Shown piece by piece: positions 1 through 6,040 of a stretch of DNA of 19,544 nucleotides. The position numbers were made by a program, and so were the translations under genes. Below the pieces are notes generated by a model. That model made no database searches and had not been told where the DNA came from. It worked only from the letters and a program-made list of their open reading frames with translations. Numbering within the stretch: position 1 is the stretch's first letter; each line of letters begins with the position of its first letter. The stretch is from JBMNQH01 sp050944035 (GTDB taxonomy: Bacteria > Bacillota > Clostridia > Oscillospirales > Oscillospiraceae), in the NCBI GenBank assembly GCA_050944035.1, contig JBMNQH010000024.1:1-19544 (forward strand), written 5' to 3'.

Positions 1-2
1 TT

Positions 3-170
3 CAGTTGAAAGATATGTTAAGAGATCTTCAACTAAACAAGAATACACTTTCAAGTATGTATAAAGGTTCTATGCTCAAGGCTGACAGTCTTGCCCGTAT
101 TGCTGATTATTTGGATTGCTCTGTAGATTATCTCCTCGGCCGTGTAGAAAGTCCAGACACGGATCATTAA
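3..170 (+). CDS. XRE/Cro-type HTH regulator, C-terminal part (start off window)
   Basis: An open frame enters from the left edge and runs 55 codons to TAA at 168-170. It reads like the second half of a small XRE-family repressor: a recognition-helix region (N-K-N-T-L-S-S-M-Y-K-G-S), then L-K-A-D-S-L-A-R-I-A-D-Y-L and the characteristic end C-S-V-D-Y-L-L-G-R. That end motif is very common in phage-type and Clostridia XRE regulators. The N-terminal helices and start codon lie outside the window, so its target and partners cannot be judged. A strong U-tailed hairpin follows at 195-246. The family call is firm; the specific role is unknown. Confidence 0.8.
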   Translation, partial: QLKDMLRDLQLNKNTLSSMYKGSMLKADSLARIADYLDCSVDYLLGRVESPDTDH

Positions 171-194
171 AGAAAGAACTACCAAAAATGTATA

Positions 195-246
195 AAAAGA
201 CCGCAGACGAAACCAACCAATTCGGTTTCATTTGCGGTCTTTTTTC
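195..246 (+). terminator. Rho-independent terminator after the XRE gene
   Basis: An inverted repeat pairs AAAGACCGCA..GAAACC with GGTTTC..TGCGGTCTTT around a short loop and is followed by a run of T. An A run precedes the left arm, so it could also stop transcription of the minus-strand gene that ends at 264. Seen directly; the activity is inferred. Confidence 0.8.
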
Positions 247-263
247 TTGTATTTTCCAGGATT

Positions 264-572
264 TTATTTTTTTTCGTTCCGGATCACTTCGTCAATGACG
301 GCTCTCTGTTCCGGCGTCAGATCCAGCGCATAAGCCTCCATATCCTCTTCTTCATCCGGTGTCAGCTGGATTAAGAGAATCGGCGTATCATACCGACTGC
401 TGACATAAATCCAGTACTGATAGGCGTAATGATTGGTCTCCGGATCGGGAAACGACGGGTATTCGATGAATATCGTACAGGTTTCAGGGTCTATCATATC
501 CACAAATCCGAAATTTGTGGTTGTAAAATCGATTTTTATTTTTTTCAGATGTTCCAGGTGTTCCAAATACAT
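264..572 (-). CDS. Small acidic protein of unknown function (102 aa)
   Basis: The start chosen is the ATG at 572, because AGAGGAG sits about seven bases upstream of it; an upstream in-frame ATG at 638 has no such site and lies inside a hairpin. The protein begins M-Y-L-E-H-L-E-H-L-K-K-I-K-I-D-F and has a central stretch rich in aromatics (Y-A-Y-Q-Y-W-I-Y-V). Its C-terminal half is very acidic (T-P-D-E-E-E-D-M-E-A-Y) and ends E-V-I-R-N-E-K-K. I see no signal peptide, membrane segment or motif I recognise. It is a single gene with an extended -10 box just upstream (610-615). Function unknown. Confidence 0.65.
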   Translation of the reverse strand: MYLEHLEHLKKIKIDFTTTNFGFVDMIDPETCTIFIEYPSFPDPETNHYAYQYWIYVSSRYDTPILLIQLTPDEEEDMEAYALDLTPEQRAVIDEVIRNEKK

Positions 573-609
573 AGCGATCTCCTCTCTGTTCGCTGCGTCA
601 GTAGGAAAT

Positions 610-615
610 AGTATA
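610..615 (-). promoter_or_regulatory. Possible extended -10 box for the small acidic gene
   Basis: On the minus strand TG-G-TATACT (box at 610-615) lies about 38 bases before the chosen ATG at 572. I do not see a convincing -35, which is common for extended -10 promoters. Tentative. Confidence 0.4.
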
Positions 616-622
616 CCACAAC

Positions 623-650
623 AGCACACCCACCACAAGATGGGTGTGCT
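623..650. terminator. Perfect 10-bp hairpin between the chromate operon and the small acidic gene
   Basis: AGCACACCCA (623-632) pairs perfectly with TGGGTGTGCT (641-650) around an 8-base loop. The U-rich tail (ATTTTTT, 651-657) is on the plus strand. On the minus strand, where the chromate operon ends at 680, the tail is only TGTTGTGG. It probably ends the chromate operon, although the T tract favours the other direction. Confidence 0.55.
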
Positions 651-679
651 ATTTTTTGTATTTGTATCCGGCAGTTCTT

Positions 680-1276
680 TTATGCGCCGCCGAATTGAAA
701 AACAATACCTGCCACGGCGGAAATCGCAATAAATACAATGGGATGCAGCTTTTTTGTCTGCTTCACCAGATTGGTCAGCACCCAGAGAATAACGCCCAGA
801 AGGATGGCGTCCCAGCGGAAAAAGTGCAGACCGAAACCGGCAGCCGTATTGAAGAAGCAGATCACGACAACGGAAAACCCCGCGGCTGCGATCAGGCCGG
901 TAGAGGCGGGACGCAGGCCGTAAAAGGCGGAATCGACATAGAAGCTGTTGCGGAATTTCCGAATAAATCCGGCAATCAGCAGAATGATGATAATGCTGGG
1001 CGTAATGAGCCCGAGCATTGCGACAACGGAACCCAGAACGCCGACGCCCGGACCATAGATCCGGCTGACGGTGGTATAACCGGTATAGGTCGCCATATTG
1101 ACGCCGATGGGGCCGGGCGTAGACTCGGAAATGGCAAGCATATTGACCACATCCGCACGGGTAAACCAGCCGGTTGCATCGGCCATATCATAGAGGAACG
1201 GCAGTGTTGCAAGGCCGCCGCCGATTGCAAACAATCCGGTTTTGAAGAACTCAAAAAACAAGCGCAGAAAAATCAT
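680..1276 (-). CDS. Chromate transporter family protein, second of a pair (198 aa)
   Basis: This is a CHR-superfamily membrane protein of the short, single-domain type. Such proteins work as pairs of antiparallel halves; characterised family members export chromate or related oxyanions. The signature F-A-I-G-G-G-L-A-T-L-P lies near residues 15-25, and S-T-P-G-P-I-G-V-N-M-A-T-Y-T-G near 53-67. The rest is a series of hydrophobic segments, and the protein ends in a short hydrophobic tail. The ATG overlaps the stop of the upstream partner by four bases (ATGA), a sign of translational coupling. The pair is led by the promoter at 1890-1918. The real substrate cannot be told from sequence; many gut homologues are not linked to chromate resistance. 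Confidence 0.9.
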   Translation of the reverse strand: MIFLRLFFEFFKTGLFAIGGGLATLPFLYDMADATGWFTRADVVNMLAISESTPGPIGVNMATYTGYTTVSRIYGPGVGVLGSVVAMLGLITPSIIIILLIAGFIRKFRNSFYVDSAFYGLRPASTGLIAAAGFSVVVICFFNTAAGFGLHFFRWDAILLGVILWVLTNLVKQTKKLHPIVFIAISAVAGIVFQFGGA

Positions 1277-1836
1277 TTGTTTTCGTCCTCCTTCCCGGTT
1301 CGATTGGCGCCAAGGCTTTTCACAACAACGCCAAGTACACCAGCAATCACAACGTAAAGGATGGGAGAAATGTCCAGAAATACGGAACCGAGAAAGACCA
1401 GGGCAAAAATCCCGACGGTTGCCTTATCAACGACCGATTTTTTAAAGAGCTTGATCACGGCGTTCAGGATCAGAACGCAGACGCAGACGCGGATACCGGC
1501 AAAGGCATTTTTGACAATTGCATAATCTGCAAAGTTTTGCAGAAAAGCGGCAATGATTGTAATAATCACGAGTGGAGGCGATACGACCCCCAGCGTTGCA
1601 ACAATGCCGCCAAGATTCCCCTTCACACGTTTTCCGATAAACGTCGCGACATTGATGGCGATGATTCCGGGCGTACACTGGCCAATGGCATAGTAGTCCA
1701 TCAGTTCTTCTTCAGTGGCCCACTGTTTGTGCTCCACCACCTCGCGCTGTAGCATCGGAAGCATGGCATAGCCGCCGCCAAAGGTAAGGCCGCCGATTTG
1801 CACAAAGGTCAAAAACAGATCAAGATATCCGCTCAA
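1273..1836 (-). CDS. Chromate transporter family protein, first of a pair (187 aa)
   Basis: The partner half of the CHR pair. It has the N-terminal signature L-T-F-G-G-G-Y-A-M-L-P and Q-C-T-P-G-I-I-A-I-N-V-A-T-F-I-G. Several hydrophobic segments follow, and a charged tail (N-R-T-G-K-E-D-E-N-K) ends the protein. I choose the TTG at 1836 as start: GGAG (1845-1848) sits eight bases upstream of it. The in-frame GTG at 1845 overlaps that site and would have no ribosome-binding site. Starting at TTG gives L/M-S-G-Y-L-D-L-F-L-T-F, which fits the usual beginning of this family. The two halves probably form the working antiporter in the cytoplasmic membrane. Confidence 0.88.
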   Translation of the reverse strand: MSGYLDLFLTFVQIGGLTFGGGYAMLPMLQREVVEHKQWATEEELMDYYAIGQCTPGIIAINVATFIGKRVKGNLGGIVATLGVVSPPLVIITIIAAFLQNFADYAIVKNAFAGIRVCVCVLILNAVIKLFKKSVVDKATVGIFALVFLGSVFLDISPILYVVIAGVLGVVVKSLGANRTGKEDENK

Positions 1837-1878
1837 CTTTATCACTCCATATTCACTTATTCTGATTTAAATTACCTC

Positions 1879-1898
1879 GAATAGTTTTCATACTATTC
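1879..1898. promoter_or_regulatory. Palindrome overlapping the -10 box: candidate operator
   Basis: GAATAGT (1879-1885) and ACTATTC (1892-1898) are perfect 7-bp arms around a 6-base AT-rich centre. The repeat covers the -10 of the chromate-transporter promoter, where a bound repressor would block RNA polymerase. No regulator gene lies next to it, so the protein that binds is unknown. Confidence 0.5.
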
Positions 1899-1918
1899 CA
1901 GCCGTTGCCGTTTGTCAA
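1890..1918 (-). promoter_or_regulatory. Sigma-70 type promoter of the chromate-transporter pair
   Basis: Minus-strand TTGACA (1913-1918), a 17-base spacer and TAGTAT (1890-1895) make a near-consensus promoter about 55 bases before the chosen start. A palindrome covers the -10 box. Confidence 0.75.
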
Positions 1919-2040
1919 GATAACGCGCATTTTTATATCTAAATCTCTTCTTTTTATAAATTCCCCGCTATTTTTTAAAAAAAGCTACTTTTTCCTATCA
2001 AAATATGGTACGATTCCGATAAGAAAAGAGGATGAAACGA

Positions 2041-3423
2041 ATGGAATCACTTACAAAGAATCAGCAATATACCGTAACCATAGAAGGATATACCAGCGAT
2101 GGCGCCGGCGTCTGCCGCATTGGTGGCCGCGCTGTTTTTGTGAAAGGTGTGCTGCTTGGCGAAGTCTGGCAGATTCGGATTGTCAAGGTGTCTGCCTCTG
2201 CCGTTTACGGCAAATGTGAGATATTGATCCAGGCCTCCCCCAACCGGATTCCTCCCGCCTGTCCCCAGTTTGGGAAATGCGGGGGCTGCGATCTGATGCA
2301 CATGACATACGAGGAAGAACTGCGCATGAAATGCGCGCGCGTGAACGACGCGATCCAGCGGATCGGCGGTCTGGACTTTTGCGTGGACGGCATCATTGGC
2401 GCGGAACAGATTGACTCGTATCGAAACAAAGCCATTTATGCAGTCGGCACTGACAAAACCGGACAACCCGTCACGGGCTTTTTCCGGGCACGCAGTCACG
2501 ACGTTATGCCGGTGGAACGCTGTCAGATTCAACCGGAGCTGTCAGACCGTGCCGCGGCCTGTCTGCGGCAGTGGATGACTGCGCATCGTATTCCGGCCTA
2601 TAACGAACAGACCGGACGCGGAACGGTGCGGCATCTGTTCGTTCGTTGCGCAATGAAAACACACGATGCAATGGCTTGCATTGTCACGGCGCGTGGATTC
2701 GGTGATAAGACGCAGTCTCTGGTTGATGCGCTGCGGAAGGACTGTCCAGAGCTGACGTCCATCGTTCTTTGCGTCAACAAAACACGCGGCAATACCGTTC
2801 TGGCAGGTACGTTTCACACTTTGTGGGGACAGGACGGCATTGAGGACAGTCTTTGCGGTCTGCGTTTTCAGCTCTCCCCCATGGCATTTTTCCAAATTAA
2901 CCCTCCACAGGCCGAGCGGCTGTATCAGCAGGCGCTGGACTATGCCTCTCCCGACGGTGACAATACGGTGCTGGACCTTTACTGCGGTGCCGGTACTATC
3001 ACGCTCTGTCTGGCACGCGGGGCAAAACGGGTCATCGGTGCAGAAATTGTACCGGACGCTGTTGAAAATGCCCGCGCCAACGCATTGCGGAACGGCATCG
3101 ACAATGCAGAATTTCTCTGCGGCGATGCGGCAGAGGCCGCTGCACAGCTCGCAGCGCGCGGATTGAAACCGGATACGGTTGTAATCGACCCGCCAAGAAA
3201 AGGCCTCGGCGACGGTGTCATTGATGCAATCATCAAAATGGCGCCCCAGCGTGTCGTTTACATTTCCTGTGATCCCGGTACGCTTGCCCGTGATCTCAAG
3301 CAGTTTTCCAACGAAGGTTATTTGCCTCAGCGCGGCATGGCATTTGACCTTTTCCCCCGCTGCGCCCACGTGGAAACAGCCGTGCTAGTTGAAAGAGGAA
3401 CCGATTGCGGTTTAGGAGGCTAG
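2041..3423 (+). CDS. rlmD: 23S rRNA (uracil-C5)-methyltransferase, RlmD/RumA family, with TRAM domain (460 aa)
   Basis: Transfers a methyl group from S-adenosylmethionine to C5 of a uridine in 23S rRNA. The order is a TRAM RNA-binding domain (about residues 8-65), iron-sulfur cysteines C74, C80, C83 and C161, then the Rossmann methyltransferase. That fold carries V-L-D-L-Y-C-G-A-G-T (SAM binding), V-I-D-P-P-R-K-G, and the Y-I-S-C-D-P-G-T-L-A-R-D-L motif holding the nucleophilic cysteine. The ATG at 2041 is chosen because AGAGG ends about eight bases upstream; the in-frame ATG at 2032 directly abuts that site. All key residues are present. Firmicute RlmCD enzymes can modify two 23S positions; which target this one has cannot be read here. 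A TRAM-less paralogue lies downstream at 4549. Confidence 0.92.
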   Translation: MESLTKNQQYTVTIEGYTSDGAGVCRIGGRAVFVKGVLLGEVWQIRIVKVSASAVYGKCEILIQASPNRIPPACPQFGKCGGCDLMHMTYEEELRMKCARVNDAIQRIGGLDFCVDGIIGAEQIDSYRNKAIYAVGTDKTGQPVTGFFRARSHDVMPVERCQIQPELSDRAAACLRQWMTAHRIPAYNEQTGRGTVRHLFVRCAMKTHDAMACIVTARGFGDKTQSLVDALRKDCPELTSIVLCVNKTRGNTVLAGTFHTLWGQDGIEDSLCGLRFQLSPMAFFQINPPQAERLYQQALDYASPDGDNTVLDLYCGAGTITLCLARGAKRVIGAEIVPDAVENARANALRNGIDNAEFLCGDAAEAAAQLAARGLKPDTVVIDPPRKGLGDGVIDAIIKMAPQRVVYISCDPGTLARDLKQFSNEGYLPQRGMAFDLFPRCAHVETAVLVERGTDCGLGG

Positions 3424-3446
3424 ATTAGACACTACAACAAGGTTTA

Positions 3447-3473
3447 TTGACACTATTTACGAATCTCTATAGT
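3447..3473 (+). promoter_or_regulatory. Possible promoter of the ParA-like gene
   Basis: TTGACA (3447-3452) is followed by TATAGT (3468-3473) with a 15-base gap, shorter than ideal; TAGTAC at 3470-3475 gives 17. The leader would be only a few bases before the AAGGAG. Plausible but weak. Confidence 0.35.
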
Positions 3474-3488
3474 ACTAAGGAGAAAAAT

Positions 3489-4460
3489 ATGATAAACATA
3501 GCTATATTTAATAATAAGGGTGGCGTCGGAAAAACAACCTATTTATATCATATTGCAAATTTGATTGCAGATAAACAATCAACAGTTTTAATGGTAGATT
3601 GTGATAGTCAATGTAACTTGACATCATACACGCTAAACGATACTCAAATCAAAAAATCATGGGCTGATGAGGGGAATAGTATTTATAGAGTGATTGAACC
3701 AATCGCAACCGGTATCGGTGATTTTAGAAAGCGACAACCCACAAAAGTATACGATAATCTATACATAGTACCAGGAGATATAGATTTAAGTATTTTTGAA
3801 GATCGTCTTGGAGAAACTTGGTCGAGTGCAGCTAATCAGGAAATATCATTAAGAGCTCAAATTGCCATTCATAGATATGTTCATTTCGCTGCTGAAAAGG
3901 TAAATGCAAAATACATTTTCTTCGATTTAGGACCAAATCTTGGAGCGCTTAACCGGGCGGTGCTCGGTAGTTGTGATTATTTTATAACACCACTATCTCC
4001 AGATTTATTTTCTATCAAAGGAACTCAAAATTTAGGAAATAAATTTGTGACATGGAATGAAGAATGGAGTCTTATTTTAAATCGTTGGAAGAATGGAAAA
4101 ATTGTGGAACTACCAAATGGAGTGCCGAAGTTTTTAGGATATGTAATGCAACAACATAATGTAAGATCAAATAAAGAGGGTATGACATTAGGATGGAAAA
4201 TATTCGGTAATCAAATAGATAAAGCAGTAACTGATAACATCGTAAACAAGCTAAAGCCTTTAGGTCAAGTGGTAGAAAGGGAAAATTATCGTCTCGGTGC
4301 AATACCCAATCTACACAGTTTGATACCATATTCTTTAGATGCACATAAGCCAGTATATAAGTGTACAAGCAGAGATGGACTAAGAGGTGACCACATTAAC
4401 AAAGCAAAAGAAAGCTCTGCCTATTACGAAGGAATCATTGAAATGCTTCTGCAACTATAA
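3489..4460 (+). CDS. Orphan ParA/MinD-type ATPase (323 aa)
   Basis: The N-terminus I-A-I-F-N-N-K-G-G-V-G-K-T-T has the deviant Walker A motif of the ParA/Soj family at residues 10-17. V-L-M-V-D-C-D-S-Q-C-N-L follows, as in Walker A-prime, and F-F-D-L-G-P-N-L-G-A-L is the Walker B/switch region. ParA proteins are ATP-dimerising DNA or membrane binders that move plasmids, chromosomes or protein complexes, but no ParB or centromere-like repeats are nearby. The ATG at 3489 follows AAGGAG at normal spacing; an upstream in-frame start at 3447 has none. The gene is clearly more AT-rich than the two methyltransferase genes around it, which suggests transfer into this spot. Standalone ParA-like ATPases also occur in defence and mobile contexts, so partitioning is only one possibility. 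Confidence 0.85.
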   Translation: MINIAIFNNKGGVGKTTYLYHIANLIADKQSTVLMVDCDSQCNLTSYTLNDTQIKKSWADEGNSIYRVIEPIATGIGDFRKRQPTKVYDNLYIVPGDIDLSIFEDRLGETWSSAANQEISLRAQIAIHRYVHFAAEKVNAKYIFFDLGPNLGALNRAVLGSCDYFITPLSPDLFSIKGTQNLGNKFVTWNEEWSLILNRWKNGKIVELPNGVPKFLGYVMQQHNVRSNKEGMTLGWKIFGNQIDKAVTDNIVNKLKPLGQVVERENYRLGAIPNLHSLIPYSLDAHKPVYKCTSRDGLRGDHINKAKESSAYYEGIIEMLLQL

Positions 4461-4487
4461 GTAGTCACCTCAATGATAACTAACCAT

Positions 4488-4513
4488 ATACAAATCTTAT
4501 ATCCGGTTTGTAT
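4488..4513. repeat. Short inverted repeat between the ParA-like gene and the second methyltransferase
   Basis: ATACAAA (4488-4494) and TTTGTAT (4507-4513) are perfect arms 12 bases apart. No T run follows, so it is not a standard terminator. It might be an operator for the methyltransferase gene starting at 4549. Confidence 0.35.
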
Positions 4514-4548
4514 GCTCAAATCTCTCATCTGAAACGGAGACCAATTCC

Positions 4549-5739
4549 ATGAAATTCATTTCTCAGGAATTCGAACAACAGCCCATTCCCCCCTGCCCTG
4601 TCCGGAAAAAGTGTGCTGGATGCCAGCTGACCAATCTGTCTTATGAAGAGCAGCTTGCTATGAAACAGAGTCGGGTTATCAAATTACTCGGTGACTTCTG
4701 CCACGTTCGTCCCATCATTGGCATGGACAATCCCTATCATTACCGCAATAAGGTGCAGGCGGCGTTTGGCACCACCCGCAGTGGCAAACTCATCTCCGGC
4801 GTTTACCAATCCAAAGACGGACGCATTGTTGCTGTAGACCATTGCCAGATTGAAAACGAAGCTGCGGACGTCATCATTTGCACCATTCGTAAACTGCTGA
4901 AGGCGTTTAAGCTGACCGCGTATAATGCTTATACAAACCGAGGATTTCTGCGTCATGTGTTAATACGCTATGCCGCCGCAACCGGTGAAATTCTGGTGTC
5001 TCTTGTCGCCGCAACGCCGGTTTTCCCGTCAAAGAATGCATTCATCAAACAGCTTCTGCGGGCACATCCGGAGATCACAACCATTGTGTTTGGCGTCAGC
5101 ACAGACGAAAAGGCTTTGATCCAGCCCAAGCGGGAAACCATTCTATATGGCAGCGGGTACATCACCGATCATCTGTGTGGATTGGATTTTCGCATTACTG
5201 CTACATCCTTCTATCAGGTGAATCCGATACAAACAGAAGTATTGTACAAAACCGCCATGGATTTTGCGAAGTTGACCGGAACGGAAACCGTAATCGACGC
5301 CTACTGCGGTGTTGGCACCATCGGACTAATCGCCGCACCGGCAGCAAAACACGTCACTGGCGTGGAGACCAACGGCGAGGCTGTGAAAAACGCCATTCGC
5401 AACGCCAGGGCCAATGGCATCAAAAATGCAACCTTTGTTCATGGTGATGCCGGGAAATTTATGACCGAGCTTTCCAATGCCGGCGAACATGTAGATCTTG
5501 TGTTTATGGATCCGCCGCGTGCTGGAAGCGACCGTGCTTTTTTATCTTCGGTAGCAAAGTTACAACCAAATCGGATTGTTTACATCTCCTGTAATCCGGA
5601 AACGCAAAAACGAGATCTGCAATTTCTCACACGTCACGGCTACCGGGTTCGTGAGATTCAACCCGTGGATATGTTTCCACATACCAATCATGTGGAGACA
5701 GTAGTATTGATGACGAGAACTAACGCTGGAAAGGTCTGA
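4549..5739 (+). CDS. rlmD: RlmD/RumA-family RNA uracil-C5 methyltransferase without TRAM domain (396 aa)
   Basis: A second, shorter uracil-C5 RNA methyltransferase. It starts directly with the iron-sulfur segment (C16, C22, C25, then C99 in V-D-H-C-Q-I-E) and lacks the TRAM domain of its neighbour at 2041. The catalytic half is complete: V-I-D-A-Y-C-G-V-G-T-I-G for SAM, V-F-M-D-P-P-R-A-G, and Y-I-S-C-N-P-E-T-Q-K-R-D-L with the nucleophilic cysteine. GGAG precedes the ATG by about nine bases. The two paralogues presumably modify different uridines or RNAs. The symbol follows common family naming; the substrate is not established. A U-tailed hairpin follows at 5753-5805. Confidence 0.88.
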   Translation: MKFISQEFEQQPIPPCPVRKKCAGCQLTNLSYEEQLAMKQSRVIKLLGDFCHVRPIIGMDNPYHYRNKVQAAFGTTRSGKLISGVYQSKDGRIVAVDHCQIENEAADVIICTIRKLLKAFKLTAYNAYTNRGFLRHVLIRYAAATGEILVSLVAATPVFPSKNAFIKQLLRAHPEITTIVFGVSTDEKALIQPKRETILYGSGYITDHLCGLDFRITATSFYQVNPIQTEVLYKTAMDFAKLTGTETVIDAYCGVGTIGLIAAPAAKHVTGVETNGEAVKNAIRNARANGIKNATFVHGDAGKFMTELSNAGEHVDLVFMDPPRAGSDRAFLSSVAKLQPNRIVYISCNPETQKRDLQFLTRHGYRVREIQPVDMFPHTNHVETVVLMTRTNAGKV

Positions 5740-5752
5740 AATGTACTGAAAT

Positions 5753-5805
5753 AAAGGGATTCCGAGGTTTGCCCCCAAAAACCGGCGGCGGCCCGGAATC
5801 CCTTT
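5753..5805 (+). terminator. Rho-independent terminator after the second methyltransferase
   Basis: AAAGGGATTCCG (5753-5764) and CGGAATCCCTTT (5794-5805) form a perfect 12-bp stem over a long GC-rich loop, with CAAACTTTTT after it. The A run before the stem could serve the opposite strand. Confidence 0.75.
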
Positions 5806-5847
5806 CAAACTTTTTCACTATCTATCTTGCACACAGAAAGTGCCGAA

Positions 5848-5894
5848 GTGCGAGGCTACGGGTTAGATAACTGCGTGGCGAGGCTACAGGTTAG
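5848..5894 (+). repeat. Tandem-spaced direct repeat in the intergenic region
   Basis: Two 19-base copies (5848-5866 and 5876-5894), differing at one base, share GCGAGGCTAC and GGTTAGAT and start 28 bases apart, about three helical turns. They lie between a terminator and the promoter of the methyltransferase at 6041. No other feature explains them. Together with the sites at 5958-6022 they account for most of the 300-base gap between 5740 and 6040. Confidence 0.6.
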
Positions 5895-5957
5895 ATGTTG
5901 ATACTTCTTTAATGGCTTTAAGGTGTGCCTTTCTGCAAATAGTTAGGTCATTTTACG

Positions 5958-6011
5958 AACGCTGCTTATCGGCAGCGAAATTACTCAAACATATTGACAA
6001 TAAGCAGCGTT
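5958..6011. promoter_or_regulatory. GCAGCG half-sites and 12-bp inverted repeat: candidate operator of the HTH-methyltransferase
   Basis: AACGCTGCTTAT (5958-5969) is inverted perfectly at 6000-6011. Nested inside, CGCTGC (5960-5965) and GCAGCG (5972-5977) form a smaller palindrome. A third half-site, GCAGCG (6004-6009), falls in the spacer of the promoter. The gene just downstream encodes its own HTH domain, so this is the natural place for autorepression, as known for M.SsoII and M.EcoRII-type enzymes. Binding is inferred. Confidence 0.6.
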
Positions 6012-6022
6012 AGTGGTATAAT
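5994..6022 (+). promoter_or_regulatory. Near-perfect sigma-70 promoter of the HTH-methyltransferase gene
   Basis: TTGACA (5994-5999), a 17-base spacer and TATAAT (6017-6022) are both full consensus. Transcription would begin near 6029, giving a very short leader that contains only GAGGTGAT before the ATG at 6041. Confidence 0.85.
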
Positions 6023-6040
6023 GGATCCGAGGTGATGAAT

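Noticed and set aside
644..1357. A 237-codon plus-strand open frame across the chromate-transporter gene
   Set aside because: The translation is low-complexity and very hydrophilic, with no motif, while the other strand gives a textbook membrane transporter with a coupled partner.
2542..3369. A 275-codon open frame opposite the TRAM methyltransferase
   Set aside because: It is antisense to a gene with every catalytic motif; no start signal or domain supports it.
3489..4460. Plasmid partition locus
   Set aside because: There is no ParB, no repeat cluster that could be a centromere and no replication gene; the flanking genes are chromosomal rRNA methyltransferases.
5848..5894. CRISPR-like repeat pair
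   Set aside because: There are only two copies with a 9-base gap between them, no further spacers and no cas genes in the window.
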